DNA of 64,000 bases, taken from assembly GCA_039519185.1 (NCBI GenBank), contig CM076847.1:19837251-19901250 (forward strand), written 5' to 3'. Position numbers and translations under genes: made by a program. How positions within the stretch are numbered: the stretch's first letter is position 1; each line of letters opens with the position of its first letter. The notes under the pieces are model-generated. The model made no database searches. It saw only the letters and a program-made list of their open reading frames with translations, and had not been told where the DNA came from. Positions 22,164 to 33,266 of the stretch are shown here, one piece after another. The DNA is from Astragalus membranaceus (lineage: Eukaryota; Streptophyta; Magnoliopsida; Fabales; Fabaceae).

Positions 22164-24769
22164 ACATTTATCAGATGTATGGCCAGGCAAAACATGCATT
22201 AGCTCAAACTAGTGCAATAAAGTTTAACATTGAATTTGCCAATCAGCAGACAAGTAAACAAGTGATAGTTCTTTGTTAGATTCCATTGTCCGGATTGTTA
22301 AAAATAAGATAAGGTTAAATTGATTCCCTCCATATATCCATTCTATTACTGAATTTTGCAAAGCCTAATATCCATTCTATTACTGAATTTGATTGATTCC
22401 TTCCATATATCACTAATAAACCAGCAAGCTCAAACTTCATTGTAGAAGAACATTGAATTCTAGTGCCCCAAATTACTCATTCCAATAAACAAGGAACTAC
22501 TATTATTAGTTGTATAAACAAGGTTCAAAGTTGTTAAACTTCATGAATTGCATCTGCAAATCGAATCTCCAAACTCCAAACAAATGAAGCTCCAATCATC
22601 ATACATAAGCATAATTCAATGCAGTGCTACTGTAATCAAACTTAGTGTACAAAGGATCACAGCAAAATGAAATGACTTCACCTAATCAAAAGCTAAATTA
22701 ACCTATTGATAAGTAACAAGTAGCAAGAACACATTCCAACCCATATAATCATGAACTAGAAGCATATACACACCTTGTGGTTTCAGCTCGCACTTCCCAC
22801 CACGAAATCGAATCTTTACTCAATCAAACAAGCTTCCTGGATGTACAAAGAAACATAACAACAAATCAATTTCGAGAATGAGCAAATCTGGAAATCAGAA
22901 GATAAAAATGGAAGAAGAAATCACAAACCAAAGGAAGTAATGATGAGCATAAATGCTAAAGTCGAACTTGAAACCAAAACCGAAATAAGAGACAAATTTC
23001 TGGGAGAGAGAAAAATTCCCATGCTCCCAAAACAGGACATACGTCAAACGGGGGCTCTATGGCAATGTATGCACTAGGGATGTCAGATGCTAGTGAATCT
23101 ACAGCAGTGTTGTGGTACCTGTCTTGAGGAAGGACTCAACTGCCACACTGAATCTTGCGCTGTTCAGTGTGTGCAAAACCACCAATCACCTATTATTACA
23201 ACAAGCATTGGTGATTAAACCACCAGACATGATGCACAGCTAGATAGGCATCGTCATTAGAAATACAAAACCAAACCTTTCTATAAGAGTTCAGCAATTG
23301 TTTTCATTACAAGGGGTGAAACAAATAAAAGTTTTAAGATAACTAACAGATAAGATTCTAAAAGTAATAAAAAAAAACTACACATTGAGATACATTAGTT
23401 AACGATGATCTATAGTTATGCATATACAATATTGTATCAGAACTACAAAATTGCATGTAAATGTTAGTTGCAAAAATCAATAAACAGGTAGCAACTATAA
23501 CCATGGACATAAATCATATTTAATTAAATGAACAGAAAGATTTAACACATAATTATCTCAATTTAGGGTTTAAGAGATTTAGGGGAAAACAAAGAAAACC
23601 AAACCTGTATTTACTGTCCAGTGATGAAGCGAGAATCAAATAGTTGTGAAAAAAGGTGAAAAAAATGAATTTTGAAATCTCACCTTCAGATCTACTGTAT
23701 GCAACCCATATGTCGATCTACTGTTCATCTTCTCCTTATAGATTCAATTTCGTTCATGAAACCCAGATTTCGTTCGTTCATGAAACCTAGATTTGGAGAT
23801 GATTTCGTTTGTTCATTCGTTCGTTCATTTCTTTTTATATCTCTATTTGATTACAACCCTAAATCCAACTCTCTTGAAATTTGCTGAAGTAAGAAAGAGA
23901 TAAGGGATGAACAGGGACGAATCAATCTGGTGTTGATGAAGAAGAGGAAATATTAGGATTCATGACAAAATTTGGGATTTGGGGATAAAAGGATTCTGGT
24001 GTTGAATCTGTTGATGGAAAAGGAGAAAGAAGGATTATGTTGTTGCTTCTTCTTCCATTAGCAAGTAGGATTTTGTTCTATGAAGCCGGATACAGGACAC
24101 AATACGGGATACGGCACGCTACGGATACGGAGATAAGAGAAAATTCTGAAAATCAAGATATACTTTAATAAAAAATTAAATTTAAATTTAAATATATAAA
24201 AACATAACAAAAAATATAAAATAGAATAGAAACACAAATAGAAAAAAATAAAGATGAAAAACAGAAATATTGCATTTTATAGATATTAAAAAACTGCCCA
24301 AATAGATAAAAAAATCACACAAAATATATGGATGAAAGCAAGAGGACAATCGGCACACGTATGTATGAGTGAATAGTCATAAAAAGTAAGGGTGGACAAG
24401 TAACTGAGACCACCCGAAAACGTATAATCCGAATAGTCAGTGGGGGAAATAGATGATTTTTTATAGACTAAGATATTCATATTAGTACATATAGTTGCTT
24501 AATAAAACATAAACATATCATTAGTCAATATATGATCACCACATTGTAGAAATAAATATTTGTAATCATATCAAGTAGAGATAGTTACATATATTCGATT
24601 AGTTAATATTCTACTATTCTTTCAACTTAAAGAAGAGGAGAAAACAAATTTATATACAACAAACGAACTAAAGAAACATATGACAACAGAAATGAGCAAA
24701 GTGAGAAACATATTCAGCAAAGTTAAGCTTACAATATTAAGACACAGAGATTGAAGCAATGCAGCCTAA
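22164..24769. other. AT-rich intergenic DNA, no gene recognised
   Basis: Both strands were scanned for recognisable protein or RNA motifs and nothing convincing was found. A GATACGG-rich patch lies at 24085-24140, and short repeats of GATTTCGTTCGTTCAT occur near 23765-23830. Confidence 0.5.
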
Positions 24770-25010
24770 TGGTATGTTTGGGAGGGGGATTTGGGAGGGT
24801 TTTGGAGGGGAGGAGTTTGGAGGGCTTGGTCTATATTTTAATATCTATTTGAGATTTTAAAAAATTAAAAGAATAACATGATAGATAATGAAAAAACATT
24901 GTTAACAACACTTCATTTTTGTTTAGAAACATTTTATAGCTTCATCAATTTAGAATTGAAAATTAAGCCCTCCCCTCTCCTCCCCTCCTAAACCCTCCAT
25001 CCAAACATAC
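24770..25010. mobile_element. MITE of about 240 bp with GTATGTTTGG terminal repeats
   Basis: The left end GTATGTTTGGGAGGG is mirrored at the right end by CCCTCCATCCAAACATAC. The termini are purine-rich on the left and pyrimidine-rich on the right, with an AT-rich core. CCTAA occurs immediately outside both ends (24765-24769 and 25011-25015) and is a candidate duplication. There is no coding capacity. The superfamily is not assigned. Confidence 0.7.
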
Positions 25011-25827
25011 CCTAAGTTATTGAGAAATCTACTTTTCTTTTATTCACTAAGTTGTATGCACAACATATGAAGCTACAATATTATTTATTATACATAAAAA
25101 TGCCAAAACAGAATGACACTAGAGTCTAAGGCTCTACATATTAAACTGCTCTACTTAAAAACATCTGCTTCAATGACCACAACATATGAAGCTATAATTA
25201 TGTAAGATAGAAACTATGTATTTGTAGAATTATAATTAATTCAATGACTACTAGCACTATCTTGTAAAAGCAGAACAAAATATCGATATCATAAACTTAT
25301 TTGTTTTATTTTGATACGCATTCATATCAGTTGCACTAACAAATTTTGTTAGCCTGCTGGGACTAAACCTTGGTGGTAGTAAAGCAATATTAGGATGATA
25401 ATTACTCTTTAAGAATCTCAAACTTCTGTTCCCTGTAATGTAAACATAGCAACATATTTACTGCAACTCATTTGGTCTTAATCATCAATATTAAGGCGAC
25501 CTAGATGAATCCAAAGTAAAGTAGTTCACTTCATGTCATCAAAAAGTAATTGGAATCATTTCTATTCATCCAATTATAAAAACCCTAAAGCAGTTAACAT
25601 ATAGCTGAAGTCTAACACATTAAGGAGGCCAATAGTTTTGTGATCAGAGTAACCATCTTAGAGTTAGAACATAGGGAGAGAAACTAGTTTAAGGATGAGA
25701 TAGTTTCAGCTACGGATTAAGGAAGGAATGAAGGGAACACATATCAAGGAGCTTGAGGGAGAGGGAAATCATGAACCTTGTAGGAAGCAAAATTAGTTCT
25801 TCTTAGTTTTGGGGGATTGTTGATAAG
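25011..25827. other. AT-rich intergenic DNA
   Basis: No gene, RNA or repeat structure recognised. Confidence 0.5.
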
Positions 25828-26150
25828 GGTGACACTAAATCCCTCAAGAACGAAGGAGCCATCGAGGGCACCTCCTCAGATTACTACATAGTTGGGTCAC
25901 ATGAACAAAGGAGCCATCGAGGGCACCTCCTCAGATTACTACATAGTTGGGTCACATCCATTGAATCAGACAACGACACACAAGGGCCATCTTCACCAAA
26001 ATATATGTTGATATTATCCCCGGAGCCGTCGGTGACTAACTCCAGTATCACGGAGATTGGAGTGATAGAGATAAGACGATTGAGGATGGAAGATCGATCG
26101 ATAAGTCATGAAGACGACACAGTTAGCTATGGAGGTTCCAGTTGATAAGT
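25828..26150 (+). pseudogene. Coding-like relic with a 55-bp tandem duplication
   Basis: The + strand reads protein-like (GDTKSLKNEGAIEGTSSDYY, later LILSPEPSVTNSSITEIGVI) but with no recognised family. A 55-bp block containing GGAGCCATCGAGGGCACC is present twice in tandem, starting near 25855 and 25910. Because 55 is not a multiple of three, the duplication breaks the frame. Confidence 0.3.
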
Positions 26151-26767
26151 TGGGATGAGAACCAAGGCAAGCCGATCAACTCAAAATGTTTCCTCCAAAT
26201 TTAATTAACTCTCTTATTTCATAAAATGTATTACTATATAGCTCTAGTTAGCGACAAAAAAATCTAGCGAGAATGATTCATCAATGTCAGAATAGAACCA
26301 CCATCAGAATTAAATTATAAGGAAAAATATTTGAAAAATTCCTTTTTTGAGAATGAGAATGCAAAGATTATTTAACTGGCTATTCTTTTTGCTGCTAGTT
26401 CTGTGATATTTCCTAGTTCTGTCACCAGTGACATACATAGGTTGGCTACTTTTAATATGAATTTAGGTGTTAGGATAAACCCAATTGTAATTTCCTTGTA
26501 GTGACCCAATTTATTTATTTATTTCAGTATTATCTAAATAAATACCAATTCCAAAAAAACTAAATGATTGATGAAACAAGAATGATTAATCAAGAACAAT
26601 GTTAATCATGCATGTAGCAATCAAAGCAAGTTTACACTAATAGTGTTGCATCAAAAAATATGTAACCTAGCAACTATAAATTAATAAGTACGTAGATAAC
26701 GTAAGCTAGAGATCATAACAGTCAAACAGCAACGAAAAGACATGAAAACAAAACTTAAAATCCTAAC
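26151..26767. other. Intergenic or 3'-flanking DNA of the zinc-finger gene
   Basis: AT-rich; no feature recognised. Confidence 0.4.
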
Positions 26768-27454
26768 TTAAAGCTTTAGTGATAAATCAAGTCCGGGAGA
26801 TTCGGAATCGGAGGATATTTCATCAATGTTGGAATGATGAATTTCATCTTTGTTAGGGGCAGAATATTTATTGTCCATGACTGTGGCAAGATTTGTAGAA
26901 GTACCCTCAAGATTTCTCAATCTAACATCGGAAGTGTTTAACATCTTTTGCGACAACACAGCACCATGACCATACCCAAAGCTATATGGGGTCCGAGAAT
27001 AAGTAGGTTTTTGAATCAGGGAATCCATTCTAACCCCAAGTGGCTTATAATAGGGAGGTGTAGAAAGAACACTTGGGTAGGTGTGATAAGGAAAATTAGG
27101 GTTCCCTAAAGCACCATCATTTATCCTTCGGCGAATTAGTTGCATCTTAAGTTCACGTTCTGGCTTGTGAGCTTTTTGGTGCCCTCCTAAAGCTTGAGAA
27201 GTAGAAAATTTCATCTTGCAAAAGTTGCATGAGTATGTCTTTCTTGGCTCTGACGTCTTCTCCATAGTGTTTTTATTATCTCTTCTTTCATTAGATGATG
27301 AACCAACCTTCATGGAGCCAAGAAAATCAAGCTCTCGAACCTTTGACTTGCGAACCGGAACATCCTTTGAAAGGTTCACGAATTCAAGATTCTTGTGGGA
27401 ATTATTGGATTTTGAAGCTTCACCCTGTGTGGATTTGAAGTCTTTCTCCATCAT
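26768..27454 (-). CDS. C2H2 zinc-finger protein with C-terminal EAR motif
   Basis: Likely a nuclear transcriptional repressor. From the ATG at 27454 it is 228 residues. One plant-type C2H2 finger lies at about residues 74-96: YSCNFCKMKF, then QALGGHQKAH, with C76, C79, H92 and H96. QALGGH is the plant-specific DNA-contact motif. The protein ends in LDLSLKL (222-228), an EAR motif known to recruit TOPLESS co-repressors. A Lys/Arg stretch follows the finger. Upstream, the same frame stays open (GLREVVN) to a TTTTGTAACAG acceptor-like site near 27481, so a short 5' exon may add residues and the true start could lie further up. A GTG at 27460 precedes the ATG and is not a plausible start. It resembles single-finger proteins of the ZFP/KNUCKLES type; the ortholog is not determined. 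It is the only intact-looking gene in the window. Confidence 0.88.
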   Translation of the reverse strand: MMEKDFKSTQGEASKSNNSHKNLEFVNLSKDVPVRKSKVRELDFLGSMKVGSSSNERRDNKNTMEKTSEPRKTYSCNFCKMKFSTSQALGGHQKAHKPERELKMQLIRRRINDGALGNPNFPYHTYPSVLSTPPYYKPLGVRMDSLIQKPTYSRTPYSFGYGHGAVLSQKMLNTSDVRLRNLEGTSTNLATVMDNKYSAPNKDEIHHSNIDEISSDSESPGLDLSLKL

Positions 27455-27481
27455 ATTCACTACTTCCCTTAGTCCCTGTTA

Positions 27482-27942
27482 CAAAACAAGGAGAAGAAAT
27501 TATACAAGTGGGTGGGTTAGGGTAGGGATTCACACTCTTGAATATGGAGAGAGCCATTAGGAAGGGTTATTTTAATAAGAAAAATTGTATTAATTAATGC
27601 AAATATCTTTTTTTTAGGAAAATCAATAAAAACTTTTATGAATCCGGAAAAAGATCTGATGCAATAATTTGAATTAGGGTTATTTTAAATTGTGTAATTG
27701 ACTCACGAAAATATCACTAATTAAGCACCTTTTTCTTTATTTTATGAATAGAGAGAGATAGAGAGAGATTACATAAATCTTTTTTGATAACAGGAAATAG
27801 ATTTTTTTTTAGTAACAAGAGAGCAATTAATAATCCTTATATTACGTAAGATCAAACACGTTAAAAATTAAAAACCGTTTCAAATCTTCTTATTTTGGTA
27901 TTAAAAACCGTTTCAAATCTTCTTATGTCGGTGGATGATTTG
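27482..27942. other. Upstream region of the zinc-finger gene
   Basis: AT-rich, presumed to contain 5' exon, intron or promoter of the minus-strand gene. GAGAGATA repeats lie near 27751. AAAAACCGTTTCAAATCTTC occurs twice (27872 and 27904). Confidence 0.4.
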
Positions 27943-27952
27943 TACAGGATCT

Positions 27953-28148
27953 TTTTTTGGCAAACCAAGGTATCCCCGCAAGCGGCAACTGCACAGATTA
28001 ATCCCTCGAGGCCTACACTGAAATTCATTTAAGGGGTTGACCTCTCCCACCAAGTATTTTTCCATACGCACCGGCCAGGGATCGAACCCTTGACCAAATG
28101 GTTAAGGAGCCCAAGTATCTACCACTTGTGCTATACCATATTGGTCTA
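27953..28148 (-). mobile_element. tRNA-headed SINE with a 10-bp target-site duplication
   Basis: The minus strand has an A-box-like TAGCACAAGTGGTAGA (complement of 28118-28133) and a B box GGTTCGATCCC (complement near 28078-28089), the internal RNA polymerase III promoter of a SINE. It ends in a short A-run (T-run at 27953). TACAGGATCT occurs exactly at both edges, 27943-27952 and 28149-28158. It is about 196 bp and non-coding. Confidence 0.9.
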
Positions 28149-28248
28149 TACAGGATCTATTGCTACTAAACAAATTAACTTTCCTAATATAATTTTAGCT
28201 GCAAATTTTCGGATGATAATGTTAGTACGCATTAAAAGCTTTTCTTGC

Positions 28249-28259
28249 ATCCCGAGTAG
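28249..28259 (+). mobile_element. 5' head of a second SINE, cut off by the CACTA insertion
   Basis: These 11 bases lie between CTTTTCTTGC (28239-28248) and the CACTA terminus, and end with TAG. The remaining body and A-tail of the SINE are at 34186-34312, followed by a second CTTTTCTTGC. Removing the CACTA with one TAG copy would give a continuous SINE with a 10-bp duplication. Confidence 0.7.
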
Positions 28260-28284
28260 CACTACAAGAATAAGCTTAATTTGC

Positions 28285-28465
28285 TACGAAAATTTCCGAC
28301 GAAACTCATTCCGTCGCAAATTTCCGACGGATTTGAGACCAAAAGGTCCGTCACAATGGTTTAGGAAACACGCGCCTAAACTCCCGTGTTGGTTTCCGAC
28401 CAATTACATTTTCGTCGCAAATTTCCGACGAAATATCCGTGGGAAATGCATTATATTCCGTCGGA
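28285..28465. repeat. Left subterminal repeats of the CACTA element
   Basis: Repeated TTTCCGACGA, TTCGTCGCAAATTTCCGACG and related words in both orientations. In CACTA transposons such motifs are transposase-binding sites. They match the words at 33890-34170. Confidence 0.85.
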
Positions 28466-28489
28466 AACAAGGAACACCAATGTTAAAAA

Positions 28490-28783
28490 AAAGCTTCTCT
28501 CGAATACACTCATTTTCACACATTTTCACTCATTTCACACGCTCTCCTCCCTCAACCTCGACTCTCCTTCCCTCAACCTCCACTCTCCTCCCTCACCTCT
28601 ACTCTCCTCCGCCCTTCTCCGCGTTGAACCTTCAAGCTCCACGGCCACGAAGATAGTCGCCTTTTTCCCTCTCCCCGAGCCTTCCACGGTTTCTCCTCCC
28701 TCACCTCTCCCTCTCCTTGCGCCTCCACGGTTTCTCCGCGACTTCTGGACCCCTTCTCTACCGCAATCGTATTCTAGTCAGGT
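28490..28783 (+). other. CT-rich leader or first-exon fragment inside the CACTA element
   Basis: Strongly pyrimidine-rich sequence (TCTCCTCCCTCACCTCT-like runs) ends at a consensus donor, GTCAG|GTAATC, near 28781. It resembles the 5' UTR or first exon of a plant gene, possibly the captured start of one of the genes downstream. The open frames are low complexity. Confidence 0.4.
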
Positions 28784-29187
28784 AATCTCTAGTATTTTTC
28801 TTAATTTGTTCTTCATCTCACTGATTTCATAAACCCTAAATCTATCGGTGTGTATAACCCTCTTCCATTCCAATCTATCAGTGTGTATAACCCTAATTTT
28901 TTTTTTAATTTCTAGGTATCTAACCGTCGTCCATTCCAATCTATCAGTGTGTATAGACCATATCCTTTGCTTATTTGTGAAAACTGTTGCTAGTTACCCT
29001 CTTCGTTTTTTTTTCAAAAAGATTCCACCTTTGCTTCTCGAGTTTGGGTAATTGCTCTCTGTGACTCTTTCTTTGCATACCAAATCCTTTGCTTATTTTG
29101 TGAAAACTGTTGATTTGGGATCTTGCAGTCTTATTTATCTAATTTCCATGTCTTTGTGTTTCTCTATATGTTGGTTTTTGTTTGAAG
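28784..29187 (+). other. Intron-like sequence inside the CACTA element
   Basis: T-rich between a GTAATC donor and a TTGAAG acceptor. A phrase built on CATTCCAATCTATC.GTGTGTATA recurs at 28865 and 28933, a short internal duplication. Confidence 0.4.
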
Positions 29188-29849
29188 GTGAAAGGGTAGA
29201 AACTGCTGTCCAGGGCTTGAGAAACGAATTTGGGGAGCAGCATGTGTGGGTACCCCCTCTTGAACTTCTTTGTTAGTAGAAACCAATATATAATAAGTAT
29301 ATAGCTGGCTTCTGTGTTCTCATGTTCACATTTTGTTTCCTGCAGGGAATTACATGTGACGCGAGAAAGGAGAGGATGTGAAGAATTTAGTTTCATTTGC
29401 TCGAGAAAAACTCAAATACATTGGTATTTGGGTATTAATATCTGGTTTCTTTTCCCATTACGATCGTTTGTTTCGCATAATCATCTGTTACTTACACCTG
29501 CAAAAATTCATTTCCCCCTGTTTATAATTTGACATGTTTTTGTACTTGTAGCTATATACCATTTTTTATTGAATGTGTTTGTTAAAGTATACTAATTGTA
29601 TTCTTTCTCACCCTATGTTGAGAATTGTGCAGATCAATAATTCCGGCTCAAATGCATATAGCTACAAGCCACTTGCTGAGGCATCAGATGAAGATTTTAT
29701 GTGAGCCACAATAGACGTTTTTTTTGACCCAAGCCACAATAGACTTTTCATCATAAATATCATACTTTTTTTCTCTGATTCTTTTATTCTATGCATGCAG
29801 TGAGGTGGTTACAACACACACACTTGACTTGATGATCTGCTGTCGAGAG
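29188..29849 (+). pseudogene. NOL: Captured fragment of chlorophyll b reductase gene (NOL/NYC1-like), four exons
   Basis: Exon pieces at 29188-29249 (GERVETAVQGLRNEFGEQHV), 29346-29423 (GITCDAR, then after a one-base frameshift DVKNLVSFAREKLKYI), 29633-29700 (INNSGSNAYSYKPLAEASDE) and 29801-29849 (EVVTTHTLDLMICCRE) match the Rossmann SDR core of NOL, with GT donors and AG acceptors retained. NOL is a plastid short-chain dehydrogenase that starts chlorophyll b breakdown. Residues between KYI and INN are missing. The first exons and the catalytic YxxxK part are absent, and the NNAG motif is changed to NNSG. It is a broken copy; the functional gene should be elsewhere. Confidence 0.9.
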
Positions 29850-30139
29850 GTCAAATATATTTGAACTAAGAAGCATTGTGAATAAAGTATGTGTTGCTCT
29901 GTTATGCGTATATATTTAGTTGCTATTTATATATATGATCGATCATATTAATATCATACCTTACACTTTCAGTTTCCAACAAATTTCTTCCATCAGAGGT
30001 AATCCTGTTCGAGGCACTGTCAGGCACTAAATGTGGGCCTGCAGGGATTCGAACTGTGGGAGACTAGCCCCTTCTCCTAGTACAAAAAAGAATGTTAAAA
30101 TCAAACTTCTTAATAATGTTTTCTCACTTTGATGAATAG

Positions 30140-30312
30140 GTGAAAAATCCTCAAAGAGATTTGCCACTAGGAATTGGTGCTTCACTGTTTGTATGTTGTG
30201 GATTGTATATGATGGTCTCTATTGTTGTTGTTGGTTTAGTACCTTATTATGATATCAATCCTGACACCCCTATTTCATCTGCGTTTGCTGACAACGAAAT
30301 GCAATGGGCCGC
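30140..30312 (+). pseudogene. Captured exon of a cationic amino acid transporter (CAT family)
   Basis: An AG acceptor precedes VKNPQRDLPLGIGASLFVCC and GLYMMVSIVVVGLVPYYD, then INPDTPISSAFADNEMQWAA. It ends at a GTAAGT donor. NPQRDLP-GIG and the LVPYY...DTPISSAF block are hallmarks of plant vacuolar/plasma-membrane CAT permeases (APC superfamily, 12-14 helices). Only one exon is present, with perhaps a few bases of the next after the acceptor at 30411. The reading is uninterrupted within the exon. Confidence 0.88.
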
Positions 30313-30671
30313 GTAAGTTGTATAAATTTTTTACAACTCTATTCTCATTAAGATTCTTCATAAAGCTTTCAATGGGACGCGTAATTGTGCATTTGTTGAT
30401 TTGAAACTGCAGATATGTATTCTGAGATCTAATGAGAATTGACGGCAGTTATATTATTACAGTTACTGAATAAATAGGGATACTGAGGTCCACTGTTATG
30501 TCTAATTGGCTAAAGCTGGTAAGTTGTGAACTTATGATGCTTATGGACTCTTCTTGAATTGATTTTATTTTACTGTCTTTGACCCTCTTTCAGATTTATG
30601 AGGAATAATAATGATTTTGATAATGATTATTTCTTTTATGTTTGTGTATTGTTAAATTTGTTTATATGCAG

Positions 30672-32100
30672 AGCTGATGATTTTGGGTTTCATTTCGCTG
30701 CTATTGACTTTCGGTCAGACCTACATTGTTCGAATATGTATTCCTGCCAATGTGGCAGACAAATTGTTGCCATGTCCATATAGAGGTACCGGCAAGGCAT
30801 CAAATGATGAAGAAGAGCACGAGGAACATCATAGGAAACATATATCTAATGAACGTAGATATTTATCAGAGGATGCTACCCCTTATAAATGCAAGGAGGT
30901 GACAATGTTTCCATGCTTATAATGCTTATCCTTGTTTTATATATAATGAAATCTTAATTGTTTATTTCTGATATCTATTTCATGTTCTTTTGTGGAAAGG
31001 GCTTTAGAGTTTTTCTACCAGTTAAACTTTCTTATGATCAATGGTTGCATATCTAATTGTTGTTTGTTATAGGGATATGAGCCACTTATATCTGTCAATG
31101 GATTGCACCAGTTACACATCCTCATATTCTTCTTAGCAGTCCTTCATGTGCTTTACAGCGCTGTCACAATGCTTCTCGGGAGACTTAAGGTCTGCATGTC
31201 TTTCTTTATGTGTTGATTGAATACTTCAATCATTTTTCAATATCTATGCTTTTCAAGGAAACTGAGTTGGTTTCTGACCCTATAACTTTTTTGTTAATTG
31301 TTAATAAAGAGTTAGTAACTTGTGATTGACAATTGCTTTTATGTATGTAGATATGAAAATGGAAGGCATGGGAGGAGGAGACTTCCACTCATGGGTTTGC
31401 CAATGGTATGATTTTCCAATGATGTATTCAACTGTTTTTCTTCTATGATTATACAAACTACAAATTCATTAGTTTTTTTACTATTAAATGTAGCAATTTT
31501 ATTTTGAAAAGCTGCTACATGCAATCTCATGCCTTTGTTTGACATTTATTGTGGTGCAGATCCTTCAAGATTCCGGCTTACACACGAAACATCATTTGTG
31601 AAACAACATGCCACGTTTTGGACAAAAATTCCAATTTTCTTCTATATAGTAAGACCAACTTTACTAATCATGTATCTTTTCACTTTTATTTACCTGACGA
31701 TGGAGAGCTGATTTTATTAATAAGTTAGAGAGATATGAGTGCCCATGGTTTTTGTTGGAACCATCACAGACAGATATCCACCATTGCATTTTTTTGTAGC
31801 ACTATTTAGCTCAGAAAAAATGGGAAGTGAGGTAGAAGTACGAATGACTCGAGTCGACCATTACAGATGTTTTCATTAATATATCATTGTTAATCGAATG
31901 CTTGCTGTTTCATTACAATTTTTTTAATATCATTGTTAATCGATTGCCTGCTGTTTCATAGCTTCAATTTATCAAGCTCTTTTTATGTACCATCTCTTTA
32001 TCTCTTCCATTTTACCGATTTCAGGGTTTGCTTCTTTACACAGTTTTATAGGTCTGTCGATAAGGCTGACTATCAGACTTTGCGCAATGGATTTATCACG
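30672..32100 (+). pseudogene. MLO: Captured fragment of an MLO family gene, five exons
   Basis: Exons at 30672-30898 (LMILGFISLLLTFGQTYIVR, ICIPANVADKLLPCPY), 31073-31189 (GYEPLISVNGLHQLHILIFF, LYSAVTMLLGRLK), 31351-31405 (KWKAWEEETSTHG), 31560-31648 (DPSRFRLTHETSFVKQHATF, WTKIPIFFY) and 32025-32100 (CFFTQFYRSVDKADYQTLRN, GFITV) follow the MLO order. They cover roughly helices 2-3 and the large cytoplasmic loop of this seven-helix plant membrane protein family, known for roles in powdery-mildew susceptibility, pollen tubes and roots. Splice sites are largely intact. The third exon has TGA where MLO proteins have Arg (CGA), a premature stop. N- and C-terminal parts, including the calmodulin-binding site, are missing. 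Confidence 0.92.
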
Positions 32101-32281
32101 GTGAGTCCTCCTCCATAATATATATGTATATAGGTGTCTTCTTGGTAGTAAGTTCAAAGAGTAGAGAGCTGATGGCTGTTTGTTTACTTTGGTGAAAATA
32201 AATTTGTTAATTTTACATTCTTTGTTGAATTTTTTCCTCTCAAATGTGTATTTGCTAGTGAAATTGTGTCTGTTTTTATAG

Positions 32282-32571
32282 GTGCAAGTAATGGAGCATT
32301 CTTTTAAAATGGGGATGACTTGTGCAATTGTGATTTTATACTTCGATGGGTACATGGGCCAAATGCTGGAAACATTACTGTTGGAGAACTTAAGGATGTT
32401 TGCACAATTCAGCCTAAACCAAAGGTTGATCCTGCAGTGACTTCATTCCTGCAAATGGCAAGGGAGAGATTAGAATCAGTTACTGGTCAGCAAATGGTGA
32501 CATACTGCCCCAACGGCTCAGAGACTCAGACTACTTATAGACTAGGTTCTTCTTTTGTACCAATGAAAAAG
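32282..32571 (+). pseudogene. Unidentified captured exon inside the CACTA element
   Basis: Bounded by a TTATAG acceptor and an AAAAAG|GTGAGT donor. The open frame from about 32320 reads CDFILRWVHGPNAGNITVGE, then LKDVCTIQPKPKVDPAVTSF and GQQMVTYCPNG, and ends FVPMKK. It looks like genuine conserved coding sequence, but I cannot name the family. An in-frame TAA lies upstream near 32305. It may be a fourth captured gene. Confidence 0.6.
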
Positions 32572-33265
32572 GTGAGTAGTATATGTATCTTTATGTTACC
32601 AAAAGCACTTTCCATTAGCTTGCATGTGAGAAAATTATAATGGTAGTACATGAATCTTGGATGTTTATGCATTTAGGTTGTTTTATGTGTATTTGACCTT
32701 TTTTCCTCATCCACTGCTTGGATTTGTTTACAAAGATTTGCTTTGCTATTTAGTTCTACTTCATGTTTGGTATCTGCAGAAATTTTTGCTCTATTTCTCA
32801 AACTGATGAATTCCTTTATTGTTTTGAACATTGTTTTGTTTTTCTTTTGGTCAGTTTTTACTTCTGCAGTGATCTAATGTTATGGGCATGAGTTCTTATA
32901 ATTATATCTCTTCCTACTTAAAAGGTCAACTATTTCCATTACTTTTTAGGAGCTATTTAGTGTAAATCTTTATTTCGAATTTTTTTACGTGTTTTATTGA
33001 TACAATTCTTCTTCACTAGCCAGTGTTCATCCAGTGTTATATCTCTACGCCCATTTATCATATTCTCCCACTTTGGCTTTCATCCAGTGTTCAATTGTTC
33101 TTTGCATTTTTTCTAATGATGTTCTATATAGTAAATTTTCAACACAATTTTCCTGAGATTTTCATTTTCCTTTCTTTTCAGTTTTACTCAGCTGTCCTGA
33201 TGAAATAATGGAAGATATGGTGTTTAAAGGAAGTAGAAATCTGTGTATGATATTGTTCATGTGCA
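32572..33265 (+). other. Intron-like T-rich sequence
   Basis: Between the GTGAGT donor at 32572 and a GTGCAG acceptor near 33266. No coding motif seen. Confidence 0.4.
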
Positions 33266-33266
33266 G

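Noticed and set aside
27216..27560. A 114-residue + strand frame
   Set aside because: Antisense shadow of the zinc-finger gene.
30672..32100. Functional MLO gene
   Set aside because: First and last exons are absent, a TGA interrupts the third exon, and it lies inside a CACTA element beside fragments of other genes.
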